A DNA stretch of 64,000 nt from positions 1,116,001-1,180,000 of the forward strand of contig JAWZSP010000008.1 in the NCBI GenBank assembly GCA_034401135.1, read 5' to 3'. Every line of letters begins with the position of its first letter. Within the stretch, counting starts at the first letter, position 1. The notes under the pieces are model-generated. The model was given only the letters and a program-made list of their open reading frames with translations, was not told where the DNA came from and ran no database searches. Origin of the DNA: Volutella citrinella. Lineage: Eukaryota; Ascomycota; Sordariomycetes; Hypocreales; Nectriaceae. The translations under genes and the position numbers were made by a program. This document shows, in pieces, positions 22,578 to 33,671 of the stretch.

Positions 22578-23132
22578 TCATGCAGTCTTGTCCACTGCGG
22601 GTTCCTCGGCCTTCGCATCGGCTGACTCCTCGGTCGACTCCTGGGGGCGGCGCGTTGGGCGTTGTCGCGCTGGCTTAATGTTGACCTTGTCGGCCTGTAC
22701 TGTGCCCTTGGCCTGGTCCTGCTTCGGCCCAAACTCCTTCTTAGGCAGGATGCCAACCATGGAAAGCAACCGCCACGCCGTATCGGTCGGCTGAGCACCC
22801 ACACCGATCCAGTAACGGGCGCGCTGAGAGTCGAGCTTGATGTCCTTGTGCAGCTTGCCAGAGCTGTCGTAGGGGTCGGCCTTGGGGACGGGGTCGTACG
22901 TGCCGATGACCTCGAGCGGGCGGGAGTTTCGCGCCGTCCTAGGAGTCGGCAATTAGTATCGCGTGTCTGCTGGAGCAAAATTTCGGGGGGGGGGGGGGGG
23001 GGGGGGGGAGCGCCGTTGCGGGCAATTGCGCATCGCGGGTAGGGGACGAGCGTACCGGGCGTGGGCAATGACGATGTTGTAGAATGGCGAGTTTCGCCGC
23101 CCGAAGCGGGCGAGGCGGATCTTGACAACCAT
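22578..23132 (-). CDS. MRPS16: Mitochondrial small-subunit ribosomal protein bS16m
   Basis: Two exons, 23132-23056 and 22938-22578, give 145 residues. Ribosomal protein S16 binds 16S-type rRNA and helps small-subunit assembly; this copy is the nuclear gene for the mitochondrial ribosome. The start [19 protein letters not shown] is the universal S16 N-terminus, and [11 protein letters not shown] and [18 protein letters not shown] are further signatures. After about residue 95 comes a charged extension ([15 protein letters not shown]...), usual in fungal mitochondrial forms. The start is exact because family members begin [11 protein letters not shown]. The 117-base intron contains a 24-G homopolymer. 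The gene shares a 346-base promoter with the epimerase gene. Confidence 0.95.
22985..23008. repeat. Homopolymer of 24 G on the + strand
   Basis: An uninterrupted run of 24 guanines, which is 24 cytosines in the MRPS16 pre-mRNA, inside the single MRPS16 intron. It begins 46 bases from the nearest MRPS16 exon edge on the left. Run length is easily miscounted in sequencing, so the true size is uncertain. Confidence 0.9.
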
Positions 23133-23478
23133 GGCGGATTGGCTGAAGGGACGAGATGGACTGACCACACCTGCTTGCTTCACCAGACTGACGAAGCCGC
23201 AAGTATCGTGCTGATGGATAATTTTGTCGGATTTACTGTTTGGCCGAGAAAGCCAATCAGCGTCGGTGTGGCTTTCGCCCAGGGGCCCGCTGCGGTAACG
23301 GGCGGCGGGTGGTGGCGCCGTCCTAGGGTGATGTCAGGAAGTCACTACATCCCTGCCCAGTCGGAGGCAACTGACGACATCCGTTCATCGCCGGAACCTC
23401 CAATCTCGTGGCCGTACCTTGACATCGCCACCTTCGGCTTGCGCGTTGTAACATCCCAAATAGATCCCAGTCCCCGCA
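23133..23478. promoter_or_regulatory. Bidirectional promoter of MRPS16 and the NAD(P)HX epimerase gene
   Basis: Only 346 bases separate two ATGs pointing away from each other. A CCAATCA box starts at 23253, about 120 bases from the MRPS16 start and 220 from the epimerase start. CCAAT boxes are bound by the HAP/CBC complex, which controls many mitochondrial genes in fungi; the regulatory role here is inferred. Confidence 0.5.
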
Positions 23479-24758
23479 ATGGCTCTGAAGGTGTGGCTCC
23501 TCCTCCGCCTCCCCCGAACCGCCGCTAATAGGTCCAGACGCTGGGGGCAAAGGCAGCGGCAGCGCTCGACCAAGAACTGATGAGCACCTGTGCCTTTTCG
23601 ATTGACCAGCTTATGGAGCTAGCTGGGCTATCAGTTTCACAAGCAAGTATGTCAATGGTAATTTCGGCAGCGAAAACCATGTGGTGTCATTTCCTGGTAT
23701 CTAATTACGTTGCCTTTTATCAGTCTATCGCATCCATCCCCCAGCAAGCGGACCCCGGATTCTCGTGGCTTGCGGCCCAGGCAACAATGGTTCGTTTCTA
23801 CACCAGCCGGGCTTCTTGATACAATCCATGGCTTACCTTCGGTTTAGGAGGGGATGGCCTGGTCGCGGCTCGCCATCTCCGCCACTATGGCTACCAACCT
23901 ACCGTGTACTACCCCAAGCGCGGTAAGAATGAGCTTTACCAAGTAAGACTACCATTGCCGTTTTACGTTTATGCCAGTGTCATGTTGAACAGTGTTGGTT
24001 GAAATCCTCATGGTTTAACATTTAATCATGGTGGATTGATTGTGTCTAGAGCTTCTCGTGTTTGCCTGAATTCTCTCGAACGGTGTTCGATCGAGAGGAG
24101 TGGCCCGGTGGCTCAGACGGCGTTTTCCTCTCAATCCATTTGACTCCGACCTTCACAATTCCACATCCGTCCTAAGAAGATTGGTCGCTGATCGTGTTCG
24201 TAGCGCCTTGCAAAACAATTGGAGGACCTCGACGTCCCTTTCGTGGATGACTTCACTACCGCCTTGGGCTCGACAGATCATGTTGTGGATGCGATCTTCG
24301 GTAGGTGGACTTGCTCCTTTGCTGTAGTATTAAAGGGCAATCGACTCGGAGTGGCGTCATCTAACTGATAGATAAGGATTCAGTTTTTCCGGCGAAGTGC
24401 GCGAGCCGTTCCCAGCGGTGATCCGGGCGCTTCAGGAAACGAAGTTGCCAGTGACATCAGTCGACGCTCCGTCCTCCTGGGATATCGAAAATGGTCCTGC
24501 CAAATCGGGCCTCGGTAGTTGCTTCATGCCTACCGCTCTCGTTAGCCTCACAGCGCCAAAGCCGCTTTCTCGGCATTTTCGGGGGCGGCACTTCGTGGGC
24601 GGACGGTACGAACCCAGCGAAATCTCATAGAGGGCCTGGCTGACTCGGTTACCAGATTTGTGCCGCCATCGATCGCAGAAAAATACAACTTTGAAGTTCC
24701 AAAGTATGACGGGATCGATCAGGTAGTCGAAATTGGCCCCAGTGGGGAGAAGCTCTGA
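23479..24758 (+). CDS. NNR1: NAD(P)H-hydrate epimerase (YjeF N-domain, AIBP-like)
   Basis: Seven exons, 23479-23490, 23538-23646, 23724-23789, 23848-23942, 24204-24300, 24377-24605 and 24656-24758, give 236 residues. The enzyme interconverts R and S forms of hydrated NAD(P)H so a dehydratase can restore the cofactor. Seen motifs: [20 protein letters not shown] near the start, the glycine-rich [19 protein letters not shown] split over two introns, [16 protein letters not shown] and [13 protein letters not shown]. The protein ends with [19 protein letters not shown]. The first exon is only 12 bases (MALK). I join it to exon 2 at 23538, not 23532, because this gives [16 protein letters not shown], as in relatives. 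All junctions keep the frame. Single-domain form; the dehydratase is not in the window. Confidence 0.93.
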
Positions 24759-24861
24759 AGGCTACAGTCGGGGTCGCGAAGAAGTTGAGGTGTTTGGTGT
24801 GGGGATGTTCTCTCTGTTCAATTGCTTGGTGATTCTTTTGTTGCTCCTCCTCGACCGGACG

Positions 24862-25059
24862 CTACATAACTCGACAGCCGCCCCTCAAGCTGTTGGGGCA
24901 GACTGGGCTGGGGCACTGTCCGTCACGCATATCGTTGCGCAAGAGGCGTAGCCCCTGCGGACAGACGAGCAGCGGGGGGTGGAATGCTTGGCAGAACTCG
25001 ACAAAGACGAGATATTCTTTCCCGCAAACCTCGCATTCAGCTGTATGCTGCTTGCACAT
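24862..25059 (-). CDS. Small Cys-rich protein, putative
   Basis: A 65-residue open frame with eight cysteines at residues 2, 9, 12, 23, 33, 49, 54 and 62. It begins MCKQHTAECEVCGKEY and ends VCPNSLRGGCRVM. Codons favour C and G endings, as in nearby real genes. The C-x6-C-x2-C start with a nearby His resembles many short, uncharacterised Cys-rich proteins annotated in Sordariomycetes that may bind zinc; this is my impression, not a search result. No signal peptide is visible, so it is not an obvious effector. It converges with the epimerase gene, 103 bases from its stop. It may be spurious or the last exon of a longer gene. Confidence 0.45.
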   Translation of the reverse strand: MCKQHTAECEVCGKEYLVFVEFCQAFHPPLLVCPQGLRLLRNDMRDGQCPSPVCPNSLRGGCRVM

Positions 25060-25414
25060 TTATCGTGGGCTCTGGCCGACTTCAACAAGCTCTGAGGGTA
25101 AAACGATGAAGGTAGAAGAAGGATGGGGGGGGAGGGTTCCAGGCTTCCAGCATCGACGACATGGACGGTCCTTTGACCTCGTGCCCAGAGGCCTTTTGAA
25201 GGAAGGAAGGTGATGGGGGACGGGAGGGGGGGACGGGAGGGGGGGATGAGAGGGGAGGGAAGGGAAGGAGGGGAAAGAAGGGAAAGAAACAACCGAATAT
25301 ATCTGGCAATGAGGGGGAGGCTGTCGCCAAACGAGGAGCTGGATCTCGGGTCGAGGATAGGGCTGAGATAAAGGCTGTGGCGGTGCCCGAGAAGCAGAGG
25401 CAACGGCAGAGGTC

Positions 25415-25466
25415 GTACCTGCCTGTACCTGTGCCTGTACCTGTGCCTGTACCAGTACCTGTACCC
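25415..25466. repeat. Imperfect hexamer array (GTACCTG/GTGCCTG type)
   Basis: About 52 bases built from alternating TGTACC and TGTGCC-like hexamers. In one minus-strand frame it reads as repeating Gly-Thr. No coding role is likely. Confidence 0.85.
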
Positions 25467-25900
25467 GGGCGGGAAGTCTGGTCGACAGTTGCCACCTCAG
25501 TCAGGGATCCCAGGCCGGAGCTTAATCGTGACACTGTTGGCTGGCGGACCCCAGCGGACAAGCTAAACGGGGCCGTGGCAAAGGACAGACATTTCGACGG
25601 ATGGTGCCGCACTGGACGGAGACAGGAAGCATGCGACAACGAGCCATTTTGAATCGATAAATAAATCGTGTGCGCTGCTGGCAACTCGGGCTGGTCAAAC
25701 ACTGTCTGATCCAATTCGGGCCAGGAGTCCAAGAGCCGGAGCAAAAGCTCCTTGGCCCGCCTGATAGGCGGGGGCGGCAATGCGGCGCTTACAAAAGGAA
25801 GCGAAGGCCACAGGGTCCGCTTTTCACTCCTGCCTCCTCTGTTGATGAAGGACTGATGAGCTGGTCGGGGTCATGGTCGCGTTGGGGTGAGGTCCATTGA

Positions 25901-25950
25901 GCGATGGACGGGATGGATGAATGGCTGGATGGGATGGATGGGAGGGATAG
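25901..25950. repeat. Short GGATG-type tandem repeat
   Basis: Degenerate tandem copies of GGATGGAT and GGGATGGATG in about 50 bases, with no coding signal. Confidence 0.7.
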
Positions 25951-26064
25951 CATATCGCTGACTGGCTTCTGAACCACCAAAGTTGATCGCGGCGCACGAA
26001 GCTGCCCTCTGCTGGTGCCGGAGCTGGTACCAGTACAGGCACGGGCAGCTGGGGCAGGTACCGA

Positions 26065-26093
26065 CTGGCACGACGGCTGGCACGACGGCTGGC
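26065..26093. repeat. 12-base tandem repeat, 2.4 copies
   Basis: CTGGCACGACGG occurs twice exactly, followed by a partial third copy. Non-coding as far as seen. Confidence 0.8.
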
Positions 26094-29000
26094 GGATACA
26101 ACGCCCACCTCTCGCCCACTTCGCGCCCACCTTCACCCAGTGTCCACACACCACCCATCCCCATCCATTGAGGGACTATGGGGACCACTGACACCGCTCC
26201 AGCACCCTTGGAAGCGCCTCGAAAGGCATCGACTTCGTGTGCCGGCCTGTGCCAGCCACGCTTGTTGCCCTGGTTCCTGTGCGTCCTCGTGTGTGCATGG
26301 AGGGGCGCGTGTCTCCGCCACGCTTGCGCCATCGAGAGGCTACTGTGCAGTAGTGCACTGCACCACACCATATCGCAGCGCGTCTGCTACTCGTAGGTGG
26401 ACTTTCTGGACTGTTTGCAGTGCAGGCCCTAGGGGAGCTAGCATGCTGGTGTCCCGGGGCGGTACGCTACTCTCTCCAAAACAATATCCCGCCCGCCACC
26501 CGTCAGGGTCCTCCATGTTCAAGGGGGAAACCCTTGTTCGGGCCCTTACGGTCCAGATCTGGCCTGCATGTCGTGGCTGATCACCAATTTCAGTCTTCAG
26601 TGCATTGTTAGCTAATTAGTGCTCCAGGTAGCAATCATATGCGCCAGAGAATCGCGCCTGATCCCCCCTGCCATTACCATTGCCCTAGCGGACCCCGAGC
26701 ACAATGGTGGTCGTCCTGGATAGCTTTTGCGACCAGGACTTGGGACAGCTCAAATCGCTTCATGACGTGCCCAGGGCCGAAGAGGGGCAAACGCCACAGC
26801 AACAGTACCATAGCTCCCACACCCCTCACTCTGGCTCCACATGTGATGAAAGTGTGTCAGACCCTATCTTGACTCTTGACAACAGTGGCTGCGTCGGCAT
26901 CTTCGTCGGCGTCGGGCAGCTCGGGCAGCATCTCAGCCACACCAGGCCGGCCGTACGAGTACTCAAGGCCGGAAGCTTGGCGTGAGGGACGACGCAGAAC
27001 TGTCCGCGCCGCTCCCATAATGCAATGCAATCCACCTGCCGGCCACCGGCCGCTGTACTCGATGGATATTACCCCAGACGAAATTTGTTCCATCGTAAAG
27101 GCGGCCCGGGCGTACCTCAGCTGCAAACTGCACCGCAATCGCGACATGTACTATTTGCAGGCGGGCGGCCGGGGTGGCTACGGCGGTCCAGACCTCCGCG
27201 ATCCGCCCATCACCATGCTTCATCCGCGATCGACACCCACGCACAGAAGGTGTCCTGGCGATCAGGGAGTCGCGATGGGCCGCTGCTGGACCTCTTGATC
27301 TCCCAGGCAGAACGCCAAGACGGTTGCCCCGAGCCGCGGCGCCTTTGTGGCGATAGTACTCTCAGGAGTTTGCACATTGTGGATTGGTTTGTTGGATCGC
27401 CTCGCACGGCTTTCATTGCCTGCTCCGGGAGGGGCCGGCCGGCCAACGTCGATCCCGGAGCAAACGTTCACGGCCACATGTGGCGTTGGACCGCGCGTCT
27501 GAGGCTGGAGACGGCAGAAACGTCGTAAGACAGGAACCGAACCATGTCGAATGCAAGCCTCGTGCCCGACGATCCTACTAATTTGGGCTGCTTTCACCAT
27601 CGATGCGGCGATGCCATCTCCAAACCCCACTGCCGAACCCCAATCCGCTGGATCTAAATTGGGGCGCTGTCCTCCATTGGCCGCCCCTTCCCCACCATCA
27701 ATCAACCAAGGTGCGCGCCATTCACTCCACATTGATACATTGCATGGTTCAAATACTCAATTCGAGAGTGGATTGCGGGACTGTTCGTTTTCTGGGCGAG
27801 CCACCCGGTACTCTCGGCTCCATATGGAGCGCACGTTGGGGCTGCTGTGGGCGAGAAATGAACGGCATGGGCAAGTTGCCAGTTGTAGCCATGGATCGGC
27901 CAGTTGAGGATGATGTGTCACAATGTTGGCACCCCGGAGGTCATATGCTCGCTATTGATACAACAGATGTTGTGGCTGACGGTCCGTCTCGCTGTCTCCT
28001 GGGGGCGACAACTTCCACCGCCTCGGCTTGCAGCCCCATCCCGGTTGTGTCGCGCCACGTTCAGGGTGATTCAACGCTCCCTGATCATTAGCACCAGTCT
28101 CCATGCACGCTGGCCGTGCCGTACAGTACGTACAGCGCCTAAGTGAACCGCCTCCACACAGGCTGCCAACGGATAGGTATGAATCCCTTCATGAGGGGAA
28201 CTTGTGGCCGTGGGCCAGTGGGGCGTTACAGGCCTCCCCTTTCCACAATCGTTAGGGATGACGCCAGGGCACCTGGCTGCATACATGTATGCACAGGACT
28301 GGTGCCCCCAAGCAGTATTCACGTGCATCTACCGTAGCTGTGCGCTTCCTCCACATTAGTCTCCACGAGCGGTGTGGGAGAAAACCTCCGCTCCACCAGG
28401 CACCATTTCTATTTTCTCCTGGGGGGCGGAGAGGCTCATCCGGGGTGGGTACGGCTCATTGGCGCGAGTGCCGTCTTCGATTGGCTCGGTTCCTCGATTC
28501 CTCTGGAATCCAGGGTCCTTTCCTCTTGGTCGGTAGCTAGCGGAGGGTTTCCTCCTCTGCCTCGGAGACCGACTCCGCCCAGCGTGACGGTGTGTGCAGG
28601 CCCTGCAGGGTCCCGGCAGCTTGGGTCCCGCACCGACAACAGTGGGGGCTGCCCGTGATCGACAACAACCCACATCGCCCAAGCCTCAATGACGTCACAT
28701 CTCACCACCACACGCTGGCCAAGGTCGAGAAGATTCCTTGCTTCGGGAACATCGCGAGAGGCTTCAGTTGCGTCACTCTAAGCCAGTTGCGTCATAGCTG
28801 CACCACCCTGGAACAATGCAAACCACCCCATTCGGAAAATCCCATCAAACTCTCGACAATCGGCCAATCCTGCCGTTTCATGTGCATCTACGGAGGCTTG
28901 GGAGCGATGTCATGTACATCCCACCCTGCCAACGCAACGTTATGTGTCACATGGACTGCCTAAAAATATATTCCCTCTCAACCATCATACGCCACTGCCT

Positions 29001-30936
29001 TTGCCTTGCCCAAATAGACCTTGAGCGGCAAAACTAAACGCAACATGGCAACTTTGGCATGGTTTCAATGTCCTCGCCCGAAGCCACATGAATAGTTTCA
29101 GGCATCCATGTAAAGACTGCATGCAACCCCTGCTGAGGAATCCCATTCGTTTGTGCATTTGGAGGGCGCAATTACTGTTCATCTCGGTGTTGCCGACTCG
29201 TCACCCTTAGGTATTCGCCGCTGTTGCGCCCTGCTCGTCAAGGAAGGATCAACCGATATAGCCGGTCGTGAGGCCTCCAAGCCCTCGGAGGAAGTCTTCC
29301 TAAATGACTGGATTTTCGTTCGTTGAGAAGTGCCTAGTCTAGTCTCAGGCATCATGTAATCTGTTCGCATCTCAATCTGCAAGGCAAGCAGCCAAGTTGC
29401 CCCATCACACACACACCCTCTCACCGTGGACCAGGGCGGATAAGCCGATTTTATTGGAAAGAACCTTTTAAAAAAAAAATCTTTCCCCGTCGTTAGCCGA
29501 CGACATATTTCCACCGCCTCCCGATGGTTGAGCATGGGCAAGACATTTGAAAAAGCCGGCGTGGCGCGACGCCTCTCCCGTCACGGACGGCCTGGAAGTG
29601 GGACGACTTACATCGACCATCTCAGGCACCCATGTCTATTTATATAAAATAGGGTATTCTGCTCCGGTTTCTCTTAATCATGATGCGGAGCATCGGGCCA
29701 ACCTCTGACTCGCGCTTGGTCAGCTTCCTCCTTGCTCAAGGTGGTTAAGCGAGACTAGACTCTTTTTTTGGAGTGCTTTAAATCACGCCGAGGATATCCT
29801 CTCCTTCCGTTGGACTTCTTGGATACCCAATGGCATTACCAGCACAGTCGCTGCCAGTGTTGCTCCAAAATGCATATTATGGCTGTTGAGTTTTAGAGTT
29901 CCTAGCTTCCAGCCCATGCGGCGAACTAGCGAGGGTGTCTGTCGCAATGATGAACGTGGGTAACTAACTTGTCTAAGACTTTGAGGAGACTAAGGGCATA
30001 CGACTGTGTTTTTCTCAGGAATTAAGAGACGATTTGGCCATGAGAAGCCGTATGCTCAATCTATATCAAGAGACTCATCACTGCAGAACCAAGTTCTTAT
30101 ACGATCACGACAACAGGACAGATCAACAGACTAGACAGCGGCCGGCTCTATCTCGATCATGCAAATGCATTCTAAGAGCTCTCCTTGCACTTTCCAGAGC
30201 ATCTACCACTCCAGATTGCCCTGCCAGCCTTGCGAGGTCTGTCTCTCTGGTTCCAGTCTGCCAGAGCCTGGGGCATCAAGCCAGCGCTGGGAGCGACCTG
30301 TCAGACCTGTCGGGGGAAACCCACGCAACCGATGCTGCGGCTTTCTTGAATGTATACGATTAGCGAATGAACAAAGATGCTTAAATGGCACTCAGTGTCC
30401 GTTTTGGGCGCATTATCAACACTTGATTGCTGTTGATGCCGTGTGCACCGTGAGTGTTGGTGCGCCGGCCCCCACTTTTCTCGGACCGCTGTCCCTGGCA
30501 ATTTCCCGTGCCTAGTCAAGCCGAAACAGAGTCTGGAAACTCTGGATCAATGCAGACCTGGGCGCAAATGCCGCCGCTTGGCTATGGTAATGCTCTAGAG
30601 GACCCGGCGGGTTTGGCAAGTCTTGCAAGTGAAGCAGTTTGCACGAATCCGTGCGCCGTGGCGGTTTCATTTGCTGTGCCTCAGGAATAAGGCCACGTCA
30701 ATAGCCCGGAAAAGCCAGCCCGGGGCTGGGCAGGCACGACTCAAGCGCCCGTGGCGGGCGGCGTCAGTCATCTCCGCTATTCTCGCCTTGTTGGGCTTCC
30801 GCTCCTCCAAAACCTCGCAAACCCGAGGCCCAATCACAGGTGGGCTGCCCAAAACCGACAGGACACCACGACTCAGGCGTCCAGTCAGTCCTGACCCCCG
30901 ATGTGCTGCTGAGCAGATCGGCGGCGCGGCACGGCC

Positions 30937-31764
30937 ATGGACTCGCAGGAGCAGTCGCTCTTCTTCAGGCTGCCCGTGGAGATCCGCGTGCAGATCCAGG
31001 TCGAGTATCTCGCCGAGCATCTCCGCAACCTGTGCGCCTCCAAGCCCAACAACTTCCCGCCCTCGCACTACCAGCCCTTGACAAACGGCGCCGTCACACG
31101 CCGCTTCTCGACTCCCCTCTCGCCGCTCTCGCTGACGTGCCGCCGCATGTTCCACGAGATGCGGCCCCAGCCCAGGTCCGGCCTCGCGCCCGCCCGCAGC
31201 GGCAGCGCCTTTGGCTTCTTCCACGTCAAGAACGACATTGGCAGCGTCTTCGTCACCGAGGGCAGGTTCCAGTGGAACTCGCTGCGCCGCATCCGCTTCG
31301 TCAATGAGATGGAGCACCCGGGCAGCAGCTACGGCTGGCCGAACCACTTCATCCAGGTCGTCAGGTGCGCCACCCACCTGTCGGAGCTCGAGTTTGAGTG
31401 GAACCCTCGGATGAGCTTCATCCACGGCGAGTACATTGAGAAGATCACAAAGGCCATCGAGTGCCACCCGTCCATCCGCACTGTGCGCCTGCGCGGCAAC
31501 GCCCCCAAGCCGTTGCTGGAATCAAAACCCGGCGCCATCCCGGGGAAGCGCATCGTCGTCGAGCCCTTGATCCTGTGGCCGGCCAAAGACCCGGCCGAGG
31601 ACGAGAAGATTGATCGAGCCAGGGCAGAGAAGATTGCCGAGGCAAAGGCTCGCGTCCATGCTCAGATCGAACGGCTGGCCACGATGGACCAGGAACGTCG
31701 CCGCCCCAGCCGATGCCGATGCCGATTTCTTGGCCGGAAATACCGGAAGCTGGTCTTCTGGTAA
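30937..31764 (+). CDS. F-box-like (2EXR-type) fungal protein, hypothetical
   Basis: A single exon of 275 residues starting at an ATG in good context (GCCATGG). The N-terminal segment LFFRLPVEIRVQI (residues 8-20) resembles the F-box-like motif that opens many fungal-only proteins of this kind (LPxEIR). A region with Cys and His (SLTCRRMFHEMRP) and a leucine-rich middle part (HLSELEFEW, SIRTVRLRGN) follow, and the end is a basic, coiled-coil-prone tail with a Cys/Arg-rich stretch (RRPSRCRCRFLGRK). Such proteins may recruit targets to SCF ubiquitin ligases, but none of that can be shown here. It stands alone in a gene-poor region. The minus-strand frame of 266 codons across it is a shadow. Confidence 0.75.
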   Translation: MDSQEQSLFFRLPVEIRVQIQVEYLAEHLRNLCASKPNNFPPSHYQPLTNGAVTRRFSTPLSPLSLTCRRMFHEMRPQPRSGLAPARSGSAFGFFHVKNDIGSVFVTEGRFQWNSLRRIRFVNEMEHPGSSYGWPNHFIQVVRCATHLSELEFEWNPRMSFIHGEYIEKITKAIECHPSIRTVRLRGNAPKPLLESKPGAIPGKRIVVEPLILWPAKDPAEDEKIDRARAEKIAEAKARVHAQIERLATMDQERRRPSRCRCRFLGRKYRKLVFW

Positions 31765-32543
31765 ATCCATTGGGGCATTTCTTTCCCCCAGGATCCCACG
31801 CAACTTACATACAAGCGCCATAAACTCTATTTATTTGAGTCATTATGACACAGCCGATGAGGTTGGTGTCAGACACTGCAACACAACACACACCCAATAT
31901 CGATCAGTTTCAGGCCGTTGCAGACGCATGATGTCACGCATATGCAGCCACATAACCACGGCGATGCCGCCGACAGCTTTCGATCCCAGTTGAAGAAGAG
32001 TTATCAAGCACTGCACCAAGATCTGACACGCGAGTTCATAGTTTTACACCGCTGGGCGTGCTTTGCATAGATACGCCAGCGCCACATCGAGTTATTGAGT
32101 GGCCAGAATTTCCTGCCCACAGCGCGCAACACAGATCGAAGGCCGCAGGATAGAGGACGAGATTTTTTTTATTTGTTTTTACGTCGTGAACCAATACCCA
32201 TCAGTGTACTTGCAGCAACGGATTAGACGTGAGATTGGATGAGAGCATCACTATGGTTACGAACATTATGGACACAATGTTGAGAATGAGGTCAACCCAG
32301 CACCTTCTTGTTTATGATTTTTTGGATTGTACGAATAGCACGAGTTTTAAATCCATAGCGTATAAAGAAACCGTTGACGCCGCCCCATTAAGGTTCCAGG
32401 CCGTTGGAGAATTCGCCGCACTAGAACTTCGAAGCATGCTAGAAGCCTGAAGGCAAGTCGTGGATTTCGACGCCTTGGTAGGGCGCCGCCTCGGTTTTGG
32501 CTCTTATGCATAATTTGGGAGCTCCACATTCATCAAACCATAA
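31765..32543. other. AT-rich intergenic stretch
   Basis: About 0.8 kb between the F-box-like gene and tRNA-Ser. It holds the former's 3' UTR. No other signal. Confidence 0.5.
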
Positions 32544-32625
32544 GGCGCAGTGGCAGAGTGGTCTAATGCGTATGACTAGAAATCATATCTCTTCGGAGGC
32601 GTCTGTTCGAATCAGGCCTGCGTCG
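32544..32625 (+). tRNA. tRNA-Ser (AGA)
   Basis: The acceptor stem GGCGCAG (32544-32550) pairs with CTGCGTC (32618-32624), with one G-U pair. The anticodon stem TATGA/TCATA encloses CT-AGA-AA, with AGA at 32578-32580. A long variable arm (TCTCTTCGGAGG region), typical of class II serine tRNAs, precedes the T arm with GTTCGAATC. No intron. A T run (32629-32636) follows, as for Pol III termination. Confidence 0.95.
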
Positions 32626-33119
32626 GTTTGTTTTTTTGCCGCTTGCCGCATTTGCTTCTTTTTGCAACAGGCGCCAGCGACTTGTCTATCCCAATCCGGG
32701 TATAACGCTCACTCTTTTGCGTAGGGTAGTGGCACGATGATGCGAACCAAATATAAAGGAAGAATGATTTTGACAAGAAGGGACAAGCAATTATCCACCG
32801 GCCTTGGCGTAATTATCTCCCCGAAATTAGATGCTTCTTATTTCTCAAGATCTCTTGATGCTCTGATAATGACCATCAGCAAAGCGAGAAGCAGACTGTG
32901 TATCGCGTCATGACGGAGATTACTGCTGTGTATCATAGTGACAAAATTGACCCCATTTCAAGCATCAGGGAACACCGTAAGTTTTTTCTAGGACGATACA
33001 AGCGCCACAATTGCATGGCGCAGCAAATGTCAAGTGTCTCGCCCACTGGGACCATTATTTCACCTGGGTCCCACCTTATATAGACGCAGCTGCCAACCTG
33101 GGTAGCCAATCAAGACCAA
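32626..33119. other. Spacer between two tRNA genes
   Basis: About 0.5 kb, AT-rich, without coding or repeat signal. Confidence 0.5.
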
Positions 33120-33191
33120 GCTCGCATGGTCTAACGGTCATGACTCCAGATTTTGATTCTGGCAGCGGCGGTTCGACTCCGCCTGTGAGCT
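33120..33191 (+). tRNA. tRNA-Gln (UUG)
   Basis: The acceptor stem GCTCGCA (33120-33126) pairs with TGTGAGC (33184-33190). The D arm contains TGGTCTAACGGTCA. The anticodon stem CCAGA/TCTGG encloses a loop with TTG at 33153-33155. The T arm GGCGG-TTCGACT-CCGCC is perfect. No intron, and a T-rich tail follows. It is close in sequence to the tRNA-Gln (CUG) at 48495. Confidence 0.95.
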
Positions 33192-33671
33192 TTCCTTTTT
33201 GCATTTTTATTCTTTGTTGTCTCACCTTGAATACTTAATTCGGTTGCATACTTTCAAAATATATTTTTTTTTTGCGTGGATGCCAAGACGACACTCTTAT
33301 ATCAGCGTACGATGCACAACGCCAGTCATGGCTCACCGATTCGGAACAATACGGCAGGCACATAGACGCCTACTTTGAGCCCGTGACATCATGACACTCA
33401 CTGACTCTGTCCTGGGCCTCTACGCAGCCCATGACGGAGTGAGGGGAAGGCGATTCGTATCAGCCGAGTCGTGTGCCTCGTGCCCGACGACGTCGTACTA
33501 GCGACATCGCGTGTTATGTCAACGGACCAGAAGAAGTCTTGTCCAAACGTCGCTATCAGGATTATTTCTGCATGTATGACTCGCTACGGTTTCCGTGTAT
33601 GCACAGCACAGCTTTCAAAACCAATCGTACATCGGGATGAGCCCCCAGTCTGCATGTCTTGTACGGCCTGA
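33192..33671. other. Intergenic stretch after tRNA-Gln
   Basis: About 0.5 kb with a T tract near 33265-33274. It contains the 3' UTR of the oxygenase gene on its right side. Nothing else seen. Confidence 0.5.

Larger units (their letters stand above)
25060..30936. other. 5.9-kb gene-poor region with short tandem repeats
   Basis: No convincing gene. 25200-25290 is G/A-rich on the + strand (runs of GGGAGGGG). Three short repeat arrays are listed separately. From about 26600 to 28700 the GC content is high and overlapping short frames occur on both strands. From 29600 to 30150 it is AT-rich. A candidate C-terminal exon on the minus strand near 26860-27040 (ends DADEDADAATVVKSQDRV) was not convincing. 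The right end must hold the F-box-like gene's promoter. Confidence 0.55.

Noticed and set aside
25082..25780. 232-codon minus-strand frame with a Gly-Thr repeat
   Set aside because: Produced by the hexamer repeat and CT-rich DNA; no conserved feature.
26857..27147. 96-codon minus-strand frame ending in an acidic tail
   Set aside because: Codon use is acceptable, but there is no family likeness and no clear upstream exon, so it was not called as a gene.
30667..31467. 266-codon minus-strand frame
   Set aside because: Antisense shadow of the F-box-like gene, whose own frame begins with a plausible motif and start context.
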